Of a stretch of DNA of 64,000 bases, positions 55,535-64,000 are shown one piece after another. Each line of letters starts with the position of its first letter. The stretch's first letter is position 1. The position numbers and the translations under genes were made by a program. Source of the DNA: Sphingobacterium sp. SGG-5 (lineage in GTDB: Bacteria; Bacteroidota; Bacteroidia; Sphingobacteriales; Sphingobacteriaceae); contig NZ_JAAKGO010000003.1 of the NCBI RefSeq assembly GCF_011043525.1, forward strand, positions 421,470-485,469. Direction: 5' to 3'. A model generated the notes under the pieces. That model made no database searches. It was not told the DNA's origin and was given only the letters and a program-made list of their open reading frames with translations.

Positions 55535-56419
55535 CTAAAAGCGATCTATTTTCTTCAACTCGTCGATGATTTTTTGTTGTGTCTGCGGACCGACAGGCAC
55601 CAGCGGTAAGCGTACATAATCTTTGCCGAAACCTTTTTGCTGTAGAATATATTTTACGCCGCAAGGATTGCCTTCAACAAAGCAAAGTTCAGTGATATGA
55701 AGCAGTTGTGCATGAAGAATACCTGCTTCTGCATAGTTGCCGGCACGACATAGCTTAGCCAGCTGAGCAACCTTTCCAGGAAACGCGTTGCCAACGACCG
55801 AGATGATTCCTACTGCTCCTAACGCCATCATGGGTAACGTCACAGGGTCATCGCCTGAGATCAACAGGAAATCGTCGGGTTTATCGCGCATGATTTCAGA
55901 AAACTGCATAAAGTTACCCGATGCTTCTTTAATCGCTACGATATTCTTAAAATCCTGAGCCAACCTGACCGCTGTGGCCGGCATGATATTACTTCCCGTC
56001 CTTCCGGGGACATTATAAAGGATGATCGGTAAGGTCGATACTTCAGCTATCGCTTTGTAATGTTGATATATCCCTTCCTGTGTAGGCTTGTTGTAGTAGG
56101 GCGAGACCGATAGAATAGCACAATATCCTGGTATGTCAAATGCTTGTACTTGACGAACAATCTCCGCAGTATTGTTGCCGCCTATTCCTGCAACTAAAGG
56201 AACACGACCTTTTACTTTATCGGTGGTAAACTTCCAAACCTGCTTCCGGTCCTCCTGTGCCAATGTCGCCGTTTCACCCGTAGTGCCTAACGACACGAGG
56301 TAATCCACACCTTCTGCAATCTGATATTCGATCAAATCACCTAGTGTGTCAAAATCAATGGATCCATCCGCATGAAAAGGAGTAACCAACGCTACACCTG
56401 CCCCTATAAGCTCATTCAT
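55535..56419 (-). CDS. dapA: 4-hydroxy-tetrahydrodipicolinate synthase
   Basis: DapA condenses pyruvate with aspartate semialdehyde, the first committed step to diaminopimelate and lysine. The 294-residue protein has the phosphate-binding LGTTGETATL segment, Tyr in ILYNVPGRTG and the Schiff-base Lys164 in AIKEASGN, all normal. The opening GAGVALVTPFHADGSIDF is characteristic. It starts 20 bases after ligA ends and is probably co-transcribed with it. Confidence 0.97.
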   Translation of the reverse strand: MNELIGAGVALVTPFHADGSIDFDTLGDLIEYQIAEGVDYLVSLGTTGETATLAQEDRKQVWKFTTDKVKGRVPLVAGIGGNNTAEIVRQVQAFDIPGYCAILSVSPYYNKPTQEGIYQHYKAIAEVSTLPIILYNVPGRTGSNIMPATAVRLAQDFKNIVAIKEASGNFMQFSEIMRDKPDDFLLISGDDPVTLPMMALGAVGIISVVGNAFPGKVAQLAKLCRAGNYAEAGILHAQLLHITELCFVEGNPCGVKYILQQKGFGKDYVRLPLVPVGPQTQQKIIDELKKIDRF

Positions 56420-56439
56420 CTTTCTTTTATGCTATTTTT

Positions 56440-58491
<2,052 letters not shown>

Positions 58492-58529
58492 CTAATATTA
58501 ATTAAAATAATTTTATGCCGTTAGCGCTC

Positions 58530-59561
58530 TTAATAGAAGTCCTTTTCACGTAGTCCCCGATAAGTATGGATCTTATTGATGTAAAAATCCCAGATGATAC
58601 ATTTCTTATACTTTCCGGTTTTATTTTCCGGGGTGCGCGGTTTTTTTCGTTTCGCTGCTGTTCGGAAAAAATGCAAACAGAAACTTTGATGAGCCCGGCT
58701 GACTGCCCAGGCATCTCTTCTTTTGCCTTCAAACAGAAAACGGATTATCGCAAAAAGATCTAACCACAACCTACATTGGAGAATGAGAAAGGCCTGTCCA
58801 AAAGAAAGGTTCTTTTGCAGCATCATCAGGTTATTTCGAAAGTTGAGGTACGTCTTCCGTGGATTACTGGTTTTCAGCGTACCTCCGCCAACATGATACA
58901 CCGTACTTTCAAAAGCATAGCCGATTTTATAACCCAGTTTCTTCAACCGCCAACAGAGGTCTACCTCTTCCATATGGGCGAAGAAATCCTCATCAAATCC
59001 ACCGACTTCCTGCCAAGCGGTCGATTTAATACATAAAGCTGCACCTGATGCCCAGAACACTTCCGCATTCTGATCATATTGCCCTTGATCTTCCTCACAG
59101 ATGTGGAGTATGCGTCCGCGACAGAAGGGATAACCGAAAGTATCAATTGCGCCGCCCGCAGCACCCGCGTGTTCAAAATGTGTTTTTTGATGATAAGATT
59201 TTATCTTCGGTTGTACAGCCGCGTAGCCTTCCTGTTCCATGAGCTGTATCATCGGTTCAATCCAGCCCGGCGTTACCTCCACATCTGAATTTAACAAGAT
59301 AAAATAGTCGGCCCCAACATGTTCCAGAATTCTGTTGTATCCACCCGCAAAACCGTAGTTGGACGGGTTCTGAATAATCGTGATATTAGGATACGTTTTC
59401 CGGACAAAGTCTACTGAATCATCTGTAGATGCATTGTCGCCCAACACAAACTCAATATTCGGATAGGTACTATTGTATACCGATGGTAAGAATTTTTCAA
59501 GGAAAAAACGACCATCCCAGTTTAGGATTACAACGGCAACTTTCGGGTATTCTGTCCTCAT
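58530..59561 (-). CDS. GT2-family glycosyltransferase (rhamnosyltransferase-like)
   Basis: A 343-residue glycosyltransferase with the GT-A opening KVAVVILNWDGRFFLEKFL, the ILLNSDVEVTPGW segment as the metal/nucleotide DxD-like site and FFAHMEEVDLCWRLKKLGY near the acceptor side. I start at the ATG at 59561, which overlaps the stop of the upstream acyltransferase gene by 4 bases (ATGA); a longer frame to 59606 lies inside that gene. The C-terminal basic tail is family-typical. It is probably involved in envelope polysaccharide or lipid-linked glycan assembly; donor and acceptor are unknown. Confidence 0.92.
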   Translation of the reverse strand: MRTEYPKVAVVILNWDGRFFLEKFLPSVYNSTYPNIEFVLGDNASTDDSVDFVRKTYPNITIIQNPSNYGFAGGYNRILEHVGADYFILLNSDVEVTPGWIEPMIQLMEQEGYAAVQPKIKSYHQKTHFEHAGAAGGAIDTFGYPFCRGRILHICEEDQGQYDQNAEVFWASGAALCIKSTAWQEVGGFDEDFFAHMEEVDLCWRLKKLGYKIGYAFESTVYHVGGGTLKTSNPRKTYLNFRNNLMMLQKNLSFGQAFLILQCRLWLDLFAIIRFLFEGKRRDAWAVSRAHQSFCLHFFRTAAKRKKPRTPENKTGKYKKCIIWDFYINKIHTYRGLREKDFY

Positions 59562-60427
59562 ATCGCTCTTTTCTTTCGCTTCCAACGGTTGTGTGACCAT
59601 AACCAAAAAGCGGGTTCCTCCCGGATTATTTCTTCGGTAAATTTATTGTGTAGCTTTGTAATTTCGTATTTAGCGTACATTTCTGGGTTTTCTACTAAAG
59701 TAGTGAATTTGCAGAAATAATAGCCTCTTTTTTTCTTTCTGCCGATCTGACAGAAGACAACAGGATTTCCGGTCAGTTTTGCTATCCGCTCTGTACCGGT
59801 ATATACCAAGGCCTCCTGGTTAAGAAAATCCATGAAATAATCGGAATCCTGATAGACAGGGGTTTGATCCGCAACAAACATACTGATATGGGCTTGATTT
59901 TTAAGCTTGACAATATGCCGTAAGATCTGTTTCATCGGCACCATTGTTGCGCCGAACCGTGTTCGGATATGGTTGTAAATATCATCAAAATTTTTGTTGT
60001 TGAGCGGTTTGTAGATGACGAGTTTTGGGTAAGGTGTCATTAAGGACAACCGATGTATCCCCAATTCCCAGTTGGCATAATGTGCGGTTACACCGATAAC
60101 TGCTTTGCCGGCGTCGAAATGTCGGGTTACCTCTTCTTCATTGAGCAACTCGATGCGCTGGATGACCTGCTCTTTCGAAATCGTTCGCATTTTGATCGCT
60201 TCGACGACAATATCAGGAAGGTAACGATAAAACTTTCGGGCGATTTGACGTATTTCGTTCTGCGTTTTTTCGGGAAAAGACTTTTGCAGATTGGTGTATA
60301 CAATCTTCTTGCGATATCCGAGTACGTAATAAATAATCACGAACAAAAAATCGGAGATAAGATATAATACCGCGAAGGGCAGTAACGATAAGATCCATAT
60401 GCATGCAGAAAGAATGCTCTTTTTCAT
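59558..60427 (-). CDS. Lysophospholipid acyltransferase (LpxL/HtrB family)
   Basis: A 289-residue membrane-associated acyltransferase of the lipid A biosynthesis family. A hydrophobic N-terminus (about 5-35) anchors it, and the catalytic HxxxxE motif is present as AHYANWE. FVADQTPVYQDSDYFMDFLNQEALVYTG is the usual second motif region. It may add secondary acyl chains to lipid A or acylate another lipid. It is translationally coupled to the GT2 gene by an ATGA overlap and diverges from WbqC. Confidence 0.93.
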   Translation of the reverse strand: MKKSILSACIWILSLLPFAVLYLISDFLFVIIYYVLGYRKKIVYTNLQKSFPEKTQNEIRQIARKFYRYLPDIVVEAIKMRTISKEQVIQRIELLNEEEVTRHFDAGKAVIGVTAHYANWELGIHRLSLMTPYPKLVIYKPLNNKNFDDIYNHIRTRFGATMVPMKQILRHIVKLKNQAHISMFVADQTPVYQDSDYFMDFLNQEALVYTGTERIAKLTGNPVVFCQIGRKKKRGYYFCKFTTLVENPEMYAKYEITKLHNKFTEEIIREEPAFWLWSHNRWKRKKRAI

Positions 60428-60435
60428 CTATTCCT

Positions 60436-60443
60436 CAAACTTA
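60436..60443 (-). promoter_or_regulatory. Putative -7 element for the acyltransferase operon
   Basis: The minus strand reads TAAGTTTG, a perfect TAnnTTTG match ending 8 bases before the ATG, which would give an almost leaderless transcript. No -33 partner is seen. Confidence 0.4.
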
Positions 60444-60455
60444 GATAAAATGCTG

Positions 60456-60463
60456 TATTTTTG
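60456..60463 (+). promoter_or_regulatory. Putative -7 element for the WbqC gene
   Basis: TATTTTTG is a perfect TAnnTTTG match ending 24 bases before the WbqC start. It lies 12 bases from the divergent minus-strand element, so polymerase binding to the two would exclude each other. Confidence 0.45.
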
Positions 60464-60487
60464 CGAAAATTTTAAATTAATTTTCAT

Positions 60488-61102
60488 ATGCCCACGTCAT
60501 CTGTTTTGTTCTCTGCGAATTACCTTCCCGCTGTTTCGTGTTTTCATGCTATCCATAAAGAGGAATACCCCCTAAGGTTGGAGAAATACGAACATTACCC
60601 GAAGCAGACGTATCGAAACCGAGCTAAGATAGCAACGGCAAATGGTGTGTTGGACCTGATATTACCTGTAGAGCATGGACGCAAGGAACATGTTGCTATG
60701 AAAGATATCCGAATCAATTATGATCACGATTGGCAGCGATTACACTGGTTGAGCATACAGACAGCCTACCGGAGTTCGGCTTATTTCGAATATTATGAAG
60801 ACGACTTCTTTCCGTTCTTTCATAAAAAATATGAGTTTCTTTTCGACTACAATGTCGCGCAGCTGGAATTGATATTGAAAATTTTGAAGATCGACCGTAT
60901 CCTTACATTTACCGACGGTTATGAGAAAGAACCGGTCGATACTATCGATTACAGAACAGCAATCCACCCTAAAAAGGAGAGTATATATCCCCATGCTAAA
61001 CCGTATTACCAACTATTTGAAGATAGACACGGGTTTATTCCCGACCTCAGTATAATCGATTTGATTTTTAATCAGGGACCAGGTAGTAAAGCCTATTTGT
61101 AG
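60488..61102 (+). CDS. WbqC-family protein
   Basis: A 204-residue cytoplasmic protein of the WbqC-like family. The opening SVLFSANYLPAVSCFHAI, the YRNRAKIATANGVLDLILPV block and YDHDWQRLHWLSIQTAYRSSAYFEYYED are family-typical. WbqC proteins are linked to O-antigen and nucleotide-sugar gene clusters but have no firmly established activity, so none is claimed. Its stop codon is embedded in a terminator hairpin. Confidence 0.9.
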   Translation: MPTSSVLFSANYLPAVSCFHAIHKEEYPLRLEKYEHYPKQTYRNRAKIATANGVLDLILPVEHGRKEHVAMKDIRINYDHDWQRLHWLSIQTAYRSSAYFEYYEDDFFPFFHKKYEFLFDYNVAQLELILKILKIDRILTFTDGYEKEPVDTIDYRTAIHPKKESIYPHAKPYYQLFEDRHGFIPDLSIIDLIFNQGPGSKAYL

Positions 61103-61107
61103 GCTTT
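61088..61107 (+). terminator. Terminator overlapping the WbqC stop codon
   Basis: AAAGCCTA and TAGGCTTT form an 8-bp stem with a TTTG loop, followed by further T-rich sequence. The second arm starts with the TAG stop (61100-61102), so the hairpin begins inside the coding sequence. Confidence 0.6.
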
Positions 61108-61195
61108 TGTCTTTATAAAACAATTAACAGTCCTCTTTGTTAAGTCTGTGTTAATATACAGTATTCAAAAAAGAAAGGTTTTTGTTAAAAAATAT

Positions 61196-61870
61196 ATGAG
61201 GATCAATGTATTTTATGCTATTATCCTCCTGAATGTAAGCTATAGCTATGCACAGACAGGAGTGGACACCATTCATTATAAGAAAGTATATTATTTTGCT
61301 GGCACTGGCTTAGGGATCCCGCTCGGTAAAACGAACGAAGTATTGTCGCCAAAGGTATTTGCGGGCAGTATGGGGGTGGACTTTACCTTACGTAATCCTA
61401 AATATTATGTTTATCCGGCTTTATATATGCTGTCCTTTAAGTATAAACAACAGTATAGTGATCCGGATTACAATAAAATCATAGAAGACGGGGGAGCCAG
61501 TATCTATATGCTGAGCTTGGCGGCCGGTCGTCGGAAGCAGTATAATCGACTCAATGCTTACATATATGCTGGTCCGACAATAGGATTGGTGAGCGAGCCG
61601 CGTGCAGAGGAAGTGGGTGATATTGTTAAAATCCACCATTTGAAATCCATTGCCTTTGGAACAAAAGTCGGCGTAGGTGCCGACTATAAGTTTCCGGGCT
61701 TTTTCGTCTGTAGTGAATTCGGTTATATGTATAACTTTAACCGGATACAGGGCAGACCTTTCCAAGCGCTCACGATTATGGTGGGTTTAAAGTCGGATAT
61801 TACCAAAATAAAGAATAAAGTCGTCGATATCTTGACGCCCATTGTAAGTTCTTCCTCCAGTCCGAATTGA
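61196..61870 (+). CDS. Exported protein of unknown function, possible outer-membrane barrel
   Basis: A 224-residue protein. The ATG at 61196 gives a signal peptide (MRINVFYAIILLNVSYSYAQ); a GTG at 61148 is upstream but adds a charged extension. The mature part has alternating short strands rich in Tyr and Gly (YYFAGTGLGIPLG, YIYAGPTIGLVS, FGTKVGVGADY, FVCSEFGYMYNF), as in small outer-membrane beta-barrels. It ends with a Ser-rich tail. I do not recognise a specific family. Confidence 0.65.
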   Translation: MRINVFYAIILLNVSYSYAQTGVDTIHYKKVYYFAGTGLGIPLGKTNEVLSPKVFAGSMGVDFTLRNPKYYVYPALYMLSFKYKQQYSDPDYNKIIEDGGASIYMLSLAAGRRKQYNRLNAYIYAGPTIGLVSEPRAEEVGDIVKIHHLKSIAFGTKVGVGADYKFPGFFVCSEFGYMYNFNRIQGRPFQALTIMVGLKSDITKIKNKVVDILTPIVSSSSSPN

Positions 61871-61932
61871 TAAATATTAAAAATATCAACGTATTTGATC
61901 TTTTGATATTATTAATTTAATATTTCATGTAT

Positions 61933-61958
61933 ATTTTTATTAAAATTTTAATAAAAAT
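61933..61958. promoter_or_regulatory. 26-bp perfect A/T palindrome upstream of asnB
   Basis: Thirteen bases on each side are exact reverse complements with no spacer, all A or T. It lies about 80 bases before the asnB start in a 169-base intergenic region, so it may be an operator or a cruciform-forming site. Confidence 0.4.
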
Positions 61959-62039
61959 TCAAAAACATTATGAATTTTGTTTTTATGTTACGTCCTTTGT
62001 GGAGTAATTATTTCAGTCATCTTAAAAAAACAAAATCGT

Positions 62040-63731
62040 ATGTGTGGAATTATTGGAGCATTTGATTTAGTTCGGGGAGAACAGCAGATCAGACCACAGG
62101 TCTTAGAAATGGCGAAGCGTATTCGCCACCGCGGACCGGACTGGTCCGGAATCTTTAGTTCGCCAAAGGCAATTTTAGCCCACGAACGTTTAGCAATCGT
62201 CGATCCGAAATCCGGAAGCCAACCTCTATTTAGCCCGGATGGTAAAGTTGTGTTAGCCGTAAATGGTGAAATATACAATCACCAGGCGCTACGTAATGCT
62301 CTTCCACATTATAATTTTACAACACAGTCTGACTCTGAGATTATATTGGCCTTATATCTGGAAAAGGGTACGGCTTTCCTGGAGGACCTCAATGGCATCT
62401 TTGCCTTTGCACTGTATGATTCGCGCGATGGGTCTTTCATGGCGGCACGGGACCATATGGGCATTATTCCATTGTACTATGGTTCGGACGAAGCTGGGCA
62501 GTTTTTTGTGGCATCCGAACTGAAGTCTTTAGAAGGTTTCTGCTCGCAGATTGAACAGTTTCCTCCGGGGCATTATCTGTATAACAAGGAGGGAAGTCTG
62601 CTTCAGAAATGGTATAAGCGCGATTGGGAAGCCTATGACGCTGTGCAGGATGCGGAAACAGATATAGCGGTTTTACGTCAAGCCTTGGAAGATGCTGTTT
62701 ATCGGCAGTTGATGTCTGATGTGCCTTATGGCGTACTCTTATCGGGCGGGCTCGACTCATCCGTCATCGCAGCAGTAACAAAGAAATTTGCCTCAAAACG
62801 TATCGAGACCTCTGGACAAGATGAAGCTTGGTATCCGCAGTTGCATTCTTTTGCTGTCGGTTTAAAAGGGGCACCGGACTTAAAAGCGGCTCAAAAGGCA
62901 GCGGAACATATTGGCACGATCCATCATGAGGTCAACTTTACTATCCAGGAAGGTCTGGATGCGATCCGCGACGTCATTTATCATTTGGAAACTTATGATG
63001 TAACCACGGTAAGAGCATCGACACCGATGTATCTTTTGGCTCGTGTTATCAAGTCCATGGGCATCAAGATGGTGCTGTCGGGTGAAGGTTCGGACGAACT
63101 CTTTGGCGGGTACTTATATTTTCATAAAGCACCTGATGCGAAGGAGTTTCATGAAGAGACGGTCCGCAAGCTGAAAAAGCTGTATCTGTACGACTGTCTA
63201 CGCGCCAACAAGTCCTTGGCTTCCTGGGGTGTTGAAGGTCGGGTGCCTTTCCTGGATAAGGAATTTATCGATGTGGCGATGCGCTTAAATCCGAAGGATA
63301 AGATGATCAAGGAAGGACGGATGGAAAAATGGGTTGTGCGTAAAGCATTTGAAGATTATTTACCGGAAAGTATTGCATGGCGCCAGAAGGAACAATTTTC
63401 GGACGGGGTAGGGTATAGCTGGATTGATACCTTAAAAGATCAAGCCGAAAAAATGGTAACGGATGAAGAATTCGCGCAGGCAGCTTCCCGTTTTCCGGTC
63501 AACACGCCAAAAAACAAGGAGGAGTATCATTATCGCTCTATTTTTGAAGAACACTTTCCTTCGGAAGCAGCAGCCCGGACCGTACCTTCGGTTAAATCGG
63601 TAGCATGTAGCACACCGGAAGCATTGTTATGGGATGCAGCATTCCAAAACATGAATGATCCATCGGGAAGAGCGGTAGCGAACGTGCATCAGGAAAGCTA
63701 TGAGCAAGCGAAGGTCGAAATGCTAACTTAA
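62040..63731 (+). CDS. asnB: Asparagine synthase, glutamine-hydrolysing (class B)
   Basis: AsnB converts aspartate, ATP and glutamine to asparagine. The start is the ATG at 62040 because the mature enzyme needs Cys directly after Met (MCGIIGAF) as the Ntn glutaminase nucleophile; the longer open frame from 61977 would mask it. The 563-residue protein has the glutaminase domain (1-200) and the synthetase domain with the PP-loop LSGGLDSS near residue 235 and SGEGSDELFGGY. WGVEGRVPFLDKEF is normal. Length is typical. A 26-bp palindrome lies upstream. Confidence 0.97.
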   Translation: MCGIIGAFDLVRGEQQIRPQVLEMAKRIRHRGPDWSGIFSSPKAILAHERLAIVDPKSGSQPLFSPDGKVVLAVNGEIYNHQALRNALPHYNFTTQSDSEIILALYLEKGTAFLEDLNGIFAFALYDSRDGSFMAARDHMGIIPLYYGSDEAGQFFVASELKSLEGFCSQIEQFPPGHYLYNKEGSLLQKWYKRDWEAYDAVQDAETDIAVLRQALEDAVYRQLMSDVPYGVLLSGGLDSSVIAAVTKKFASKRIETSGQDEAWYPQLHSFAVGLKGAPDLKAAQKAAEHIGTIHHEVNFTIQEGLDAIRDVIYHLETYDVTTVRASTPMYLLARVIKSMGIKMVLSGEGSDELFGGYLYFHKAPDAKEFHEETVRKLKKLYLYDCLRANKSLASWGVEGRVPFLDKEFIDVAMRLNPKDKMIKEGRMEKWVVRKAFEDYLPESIAWRQKEQFSDGVGYSWIDTLKDQAEKMVTDEEFAQAASRFPVNTPKNKEEYHYRSIFEEHFPSEAAARTVPSVKSVACSTPEALLWDAAFQNMNDPSGRAVANVHQESYEQAKVEMLT

Positions 63732-63745
63732 AGGCAAAAATGGTA

Positions 63746-63776
63746 TTGCTTTTTTGAAATGGAAGTTTTATCTTTG
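63746..63776 (+). promoter_or_regulatory. Promoter of tRNA-Asn
   Basis: TTG at 63746-63748, 20 bases, then TATCTTTG at 63769-63776: an exact fit to the Bacteroidota TTG-N17-23-TAnnTTTG promoter, 33 bases upstream of tRNA-Asn. Confidence 0.8.
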
Positions 63777-63809
63777 TTGCAATTCCGAAAAAAGGAGGTC
63801 GTATTCTAT

Positions 63810-63886
63810 TCCTGAATAGCTCAGTTGGTTAGAGCATCTGACTGTTAATCAGAGGGTCGCTGGTTCGAGCCCAGCTTCAGGAGCCA
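63810..63886 (+). tRNA. tRNA-Asn (anticodon GUU)
   Basis: Acceptor TCCTGAA/TTCAGGA, D-arm AGCTCAGTTGGTTAGAGC, anticodon stem TCTGA/TCAGA around CTGTTAA, T-arm with GGTTCGAGCC, discriminator G and an encoded CCA. Confidence 0.97.
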
Positions 63887-63917
63887 AGGTCGCAGAATAT
63901 TTTTGCGACCTTTTTTG
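63886..63917 (+). terminator. Terminator of tRNA-Asn
   Basis: A 9-bp stem AAGGTCGCA/TGCGACCTT directly abuts the CCA end of the tRNA and is followed by a run of T. Confidence 0.85.
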
Positions 63918-63919
63918 TT

Positions 63920-64000
63920 ATGACCTATTATCTTTACATATTATATTCCGAATCTTCTGACAGATATTATGTTGGTTAGAGTGGATCAAGCAGAATCTTT
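63920..64000 (+). pseudogene. GIY-YIG nuclease 5' fragment with early stop
   Basis: Starting 3 bases after the terminator, the frame MTYYLYILYSESSDRYYVG matches the N-terminus of small UvrC-like GIY-YIG nucleases (GIY as YLY, YIG as YVG), then hits TAG at 63977-63979. The next visible codons (SGSSRIF) only loosely fit the expected continuation, so decay beyond a single base change is likely. Small GIY-YIG genes next to tRNA genes are common in Bacteroidota. The window ends before the rest can be judged. Confidence 0.6.

Noticed and set aside
61970..62065. 31-codon frame overlapping the asnB start, considered as an attenuator leader peptide
   Set aside because: It has only three scattered Asn codons, no run of Asn, and no terminator/antiterminator pair before asnB.

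Overview
The window looks like chromosomal DNA of a Bacteroidota bacterium, most likely of the Sphingobacteriaceae (Sphingobacterium/Pedobacter type). The clues are two SusC/SusD pairs, two ECF-sigma/FecR cassettes, a hybrid-two-component-type sensor, a type IX secretion plug protein, promoters of the TTG-N(about 20)-TAnnTTTG type and almost no Shine-Dalgarno sequences. The genus is an inference from protein style; no database search was possible.

Layout. 1-955: 3'-truncated queA (minus). 1248-8324: a glycogen-synthesis operon, GH31 alpha-glucosidase, glgB, glgA, glgC, then a small lipoprotein gene (8350-8844). 8971-35608: a large polysaccharide utilization locus (PUL): GH2; a sensor kinase and a separate receiver/AraC regulator on the minus strand; GH67 alpha-glucuronidase; SusC; SusD; three surface lipoproteins, one carrying a metzincin-like zinc-protease signature; GH43; sulfatase; GH115 alpha-glucuronidase; two more GH43; and an aldose 1-epimerase with its own operator-like promoter. 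Two alpha-glucuronidase families plus three GH43 enzymes point to glucuronoarabinoxylan-like side-chain-rich glycan, but no endo-xylanase is present. 35627-35847: bidirectional terminator and tRNA-Leu(UAA) and tRNA-Gly(GCC) on the minus strand.

36007-38758: a PF10091 (glucoamylase/GH144-like) secreted protein and an OmpA-type lipoprotein. 38745-41901 (minus): small membrane protein, type IX secretion plug protein and an amino-acid permease in one operon. 42070-45286: ECF sigma, FecR anti-sigma and, in place of the usual TonB receptor, a protein with STN and carboxypeptidase-like N-terminal domains fused to about eight G-x-Q-x-x-G-x-x-N repeats; this is the most unusual unit here. 45835-55342 (minus): a five-gene operon of ECF sigma, FecR, STN-containing SusC, SusD and an HExxH metalloprotease, probably for peptide or glycopeptide use.

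55535-60427 (minus): housekeeping run of lysophospholipid acyltransferase, GT2 glycosyltransferase, ligA and dapA. 60488-63731: WbqC-family protein, an unidentified exported protein and asnB. 63746-64000: tRNA-Asn with a textbook promoter and terminator, followed by the start of a GIY-YIG nuclease gene broken by a stop codon.

The sensors match the transporters they serve: the PUL SusC (next to the two-component genes) lacks an STN signalling domain, whereas the SusC next to sigma/FecR has one.
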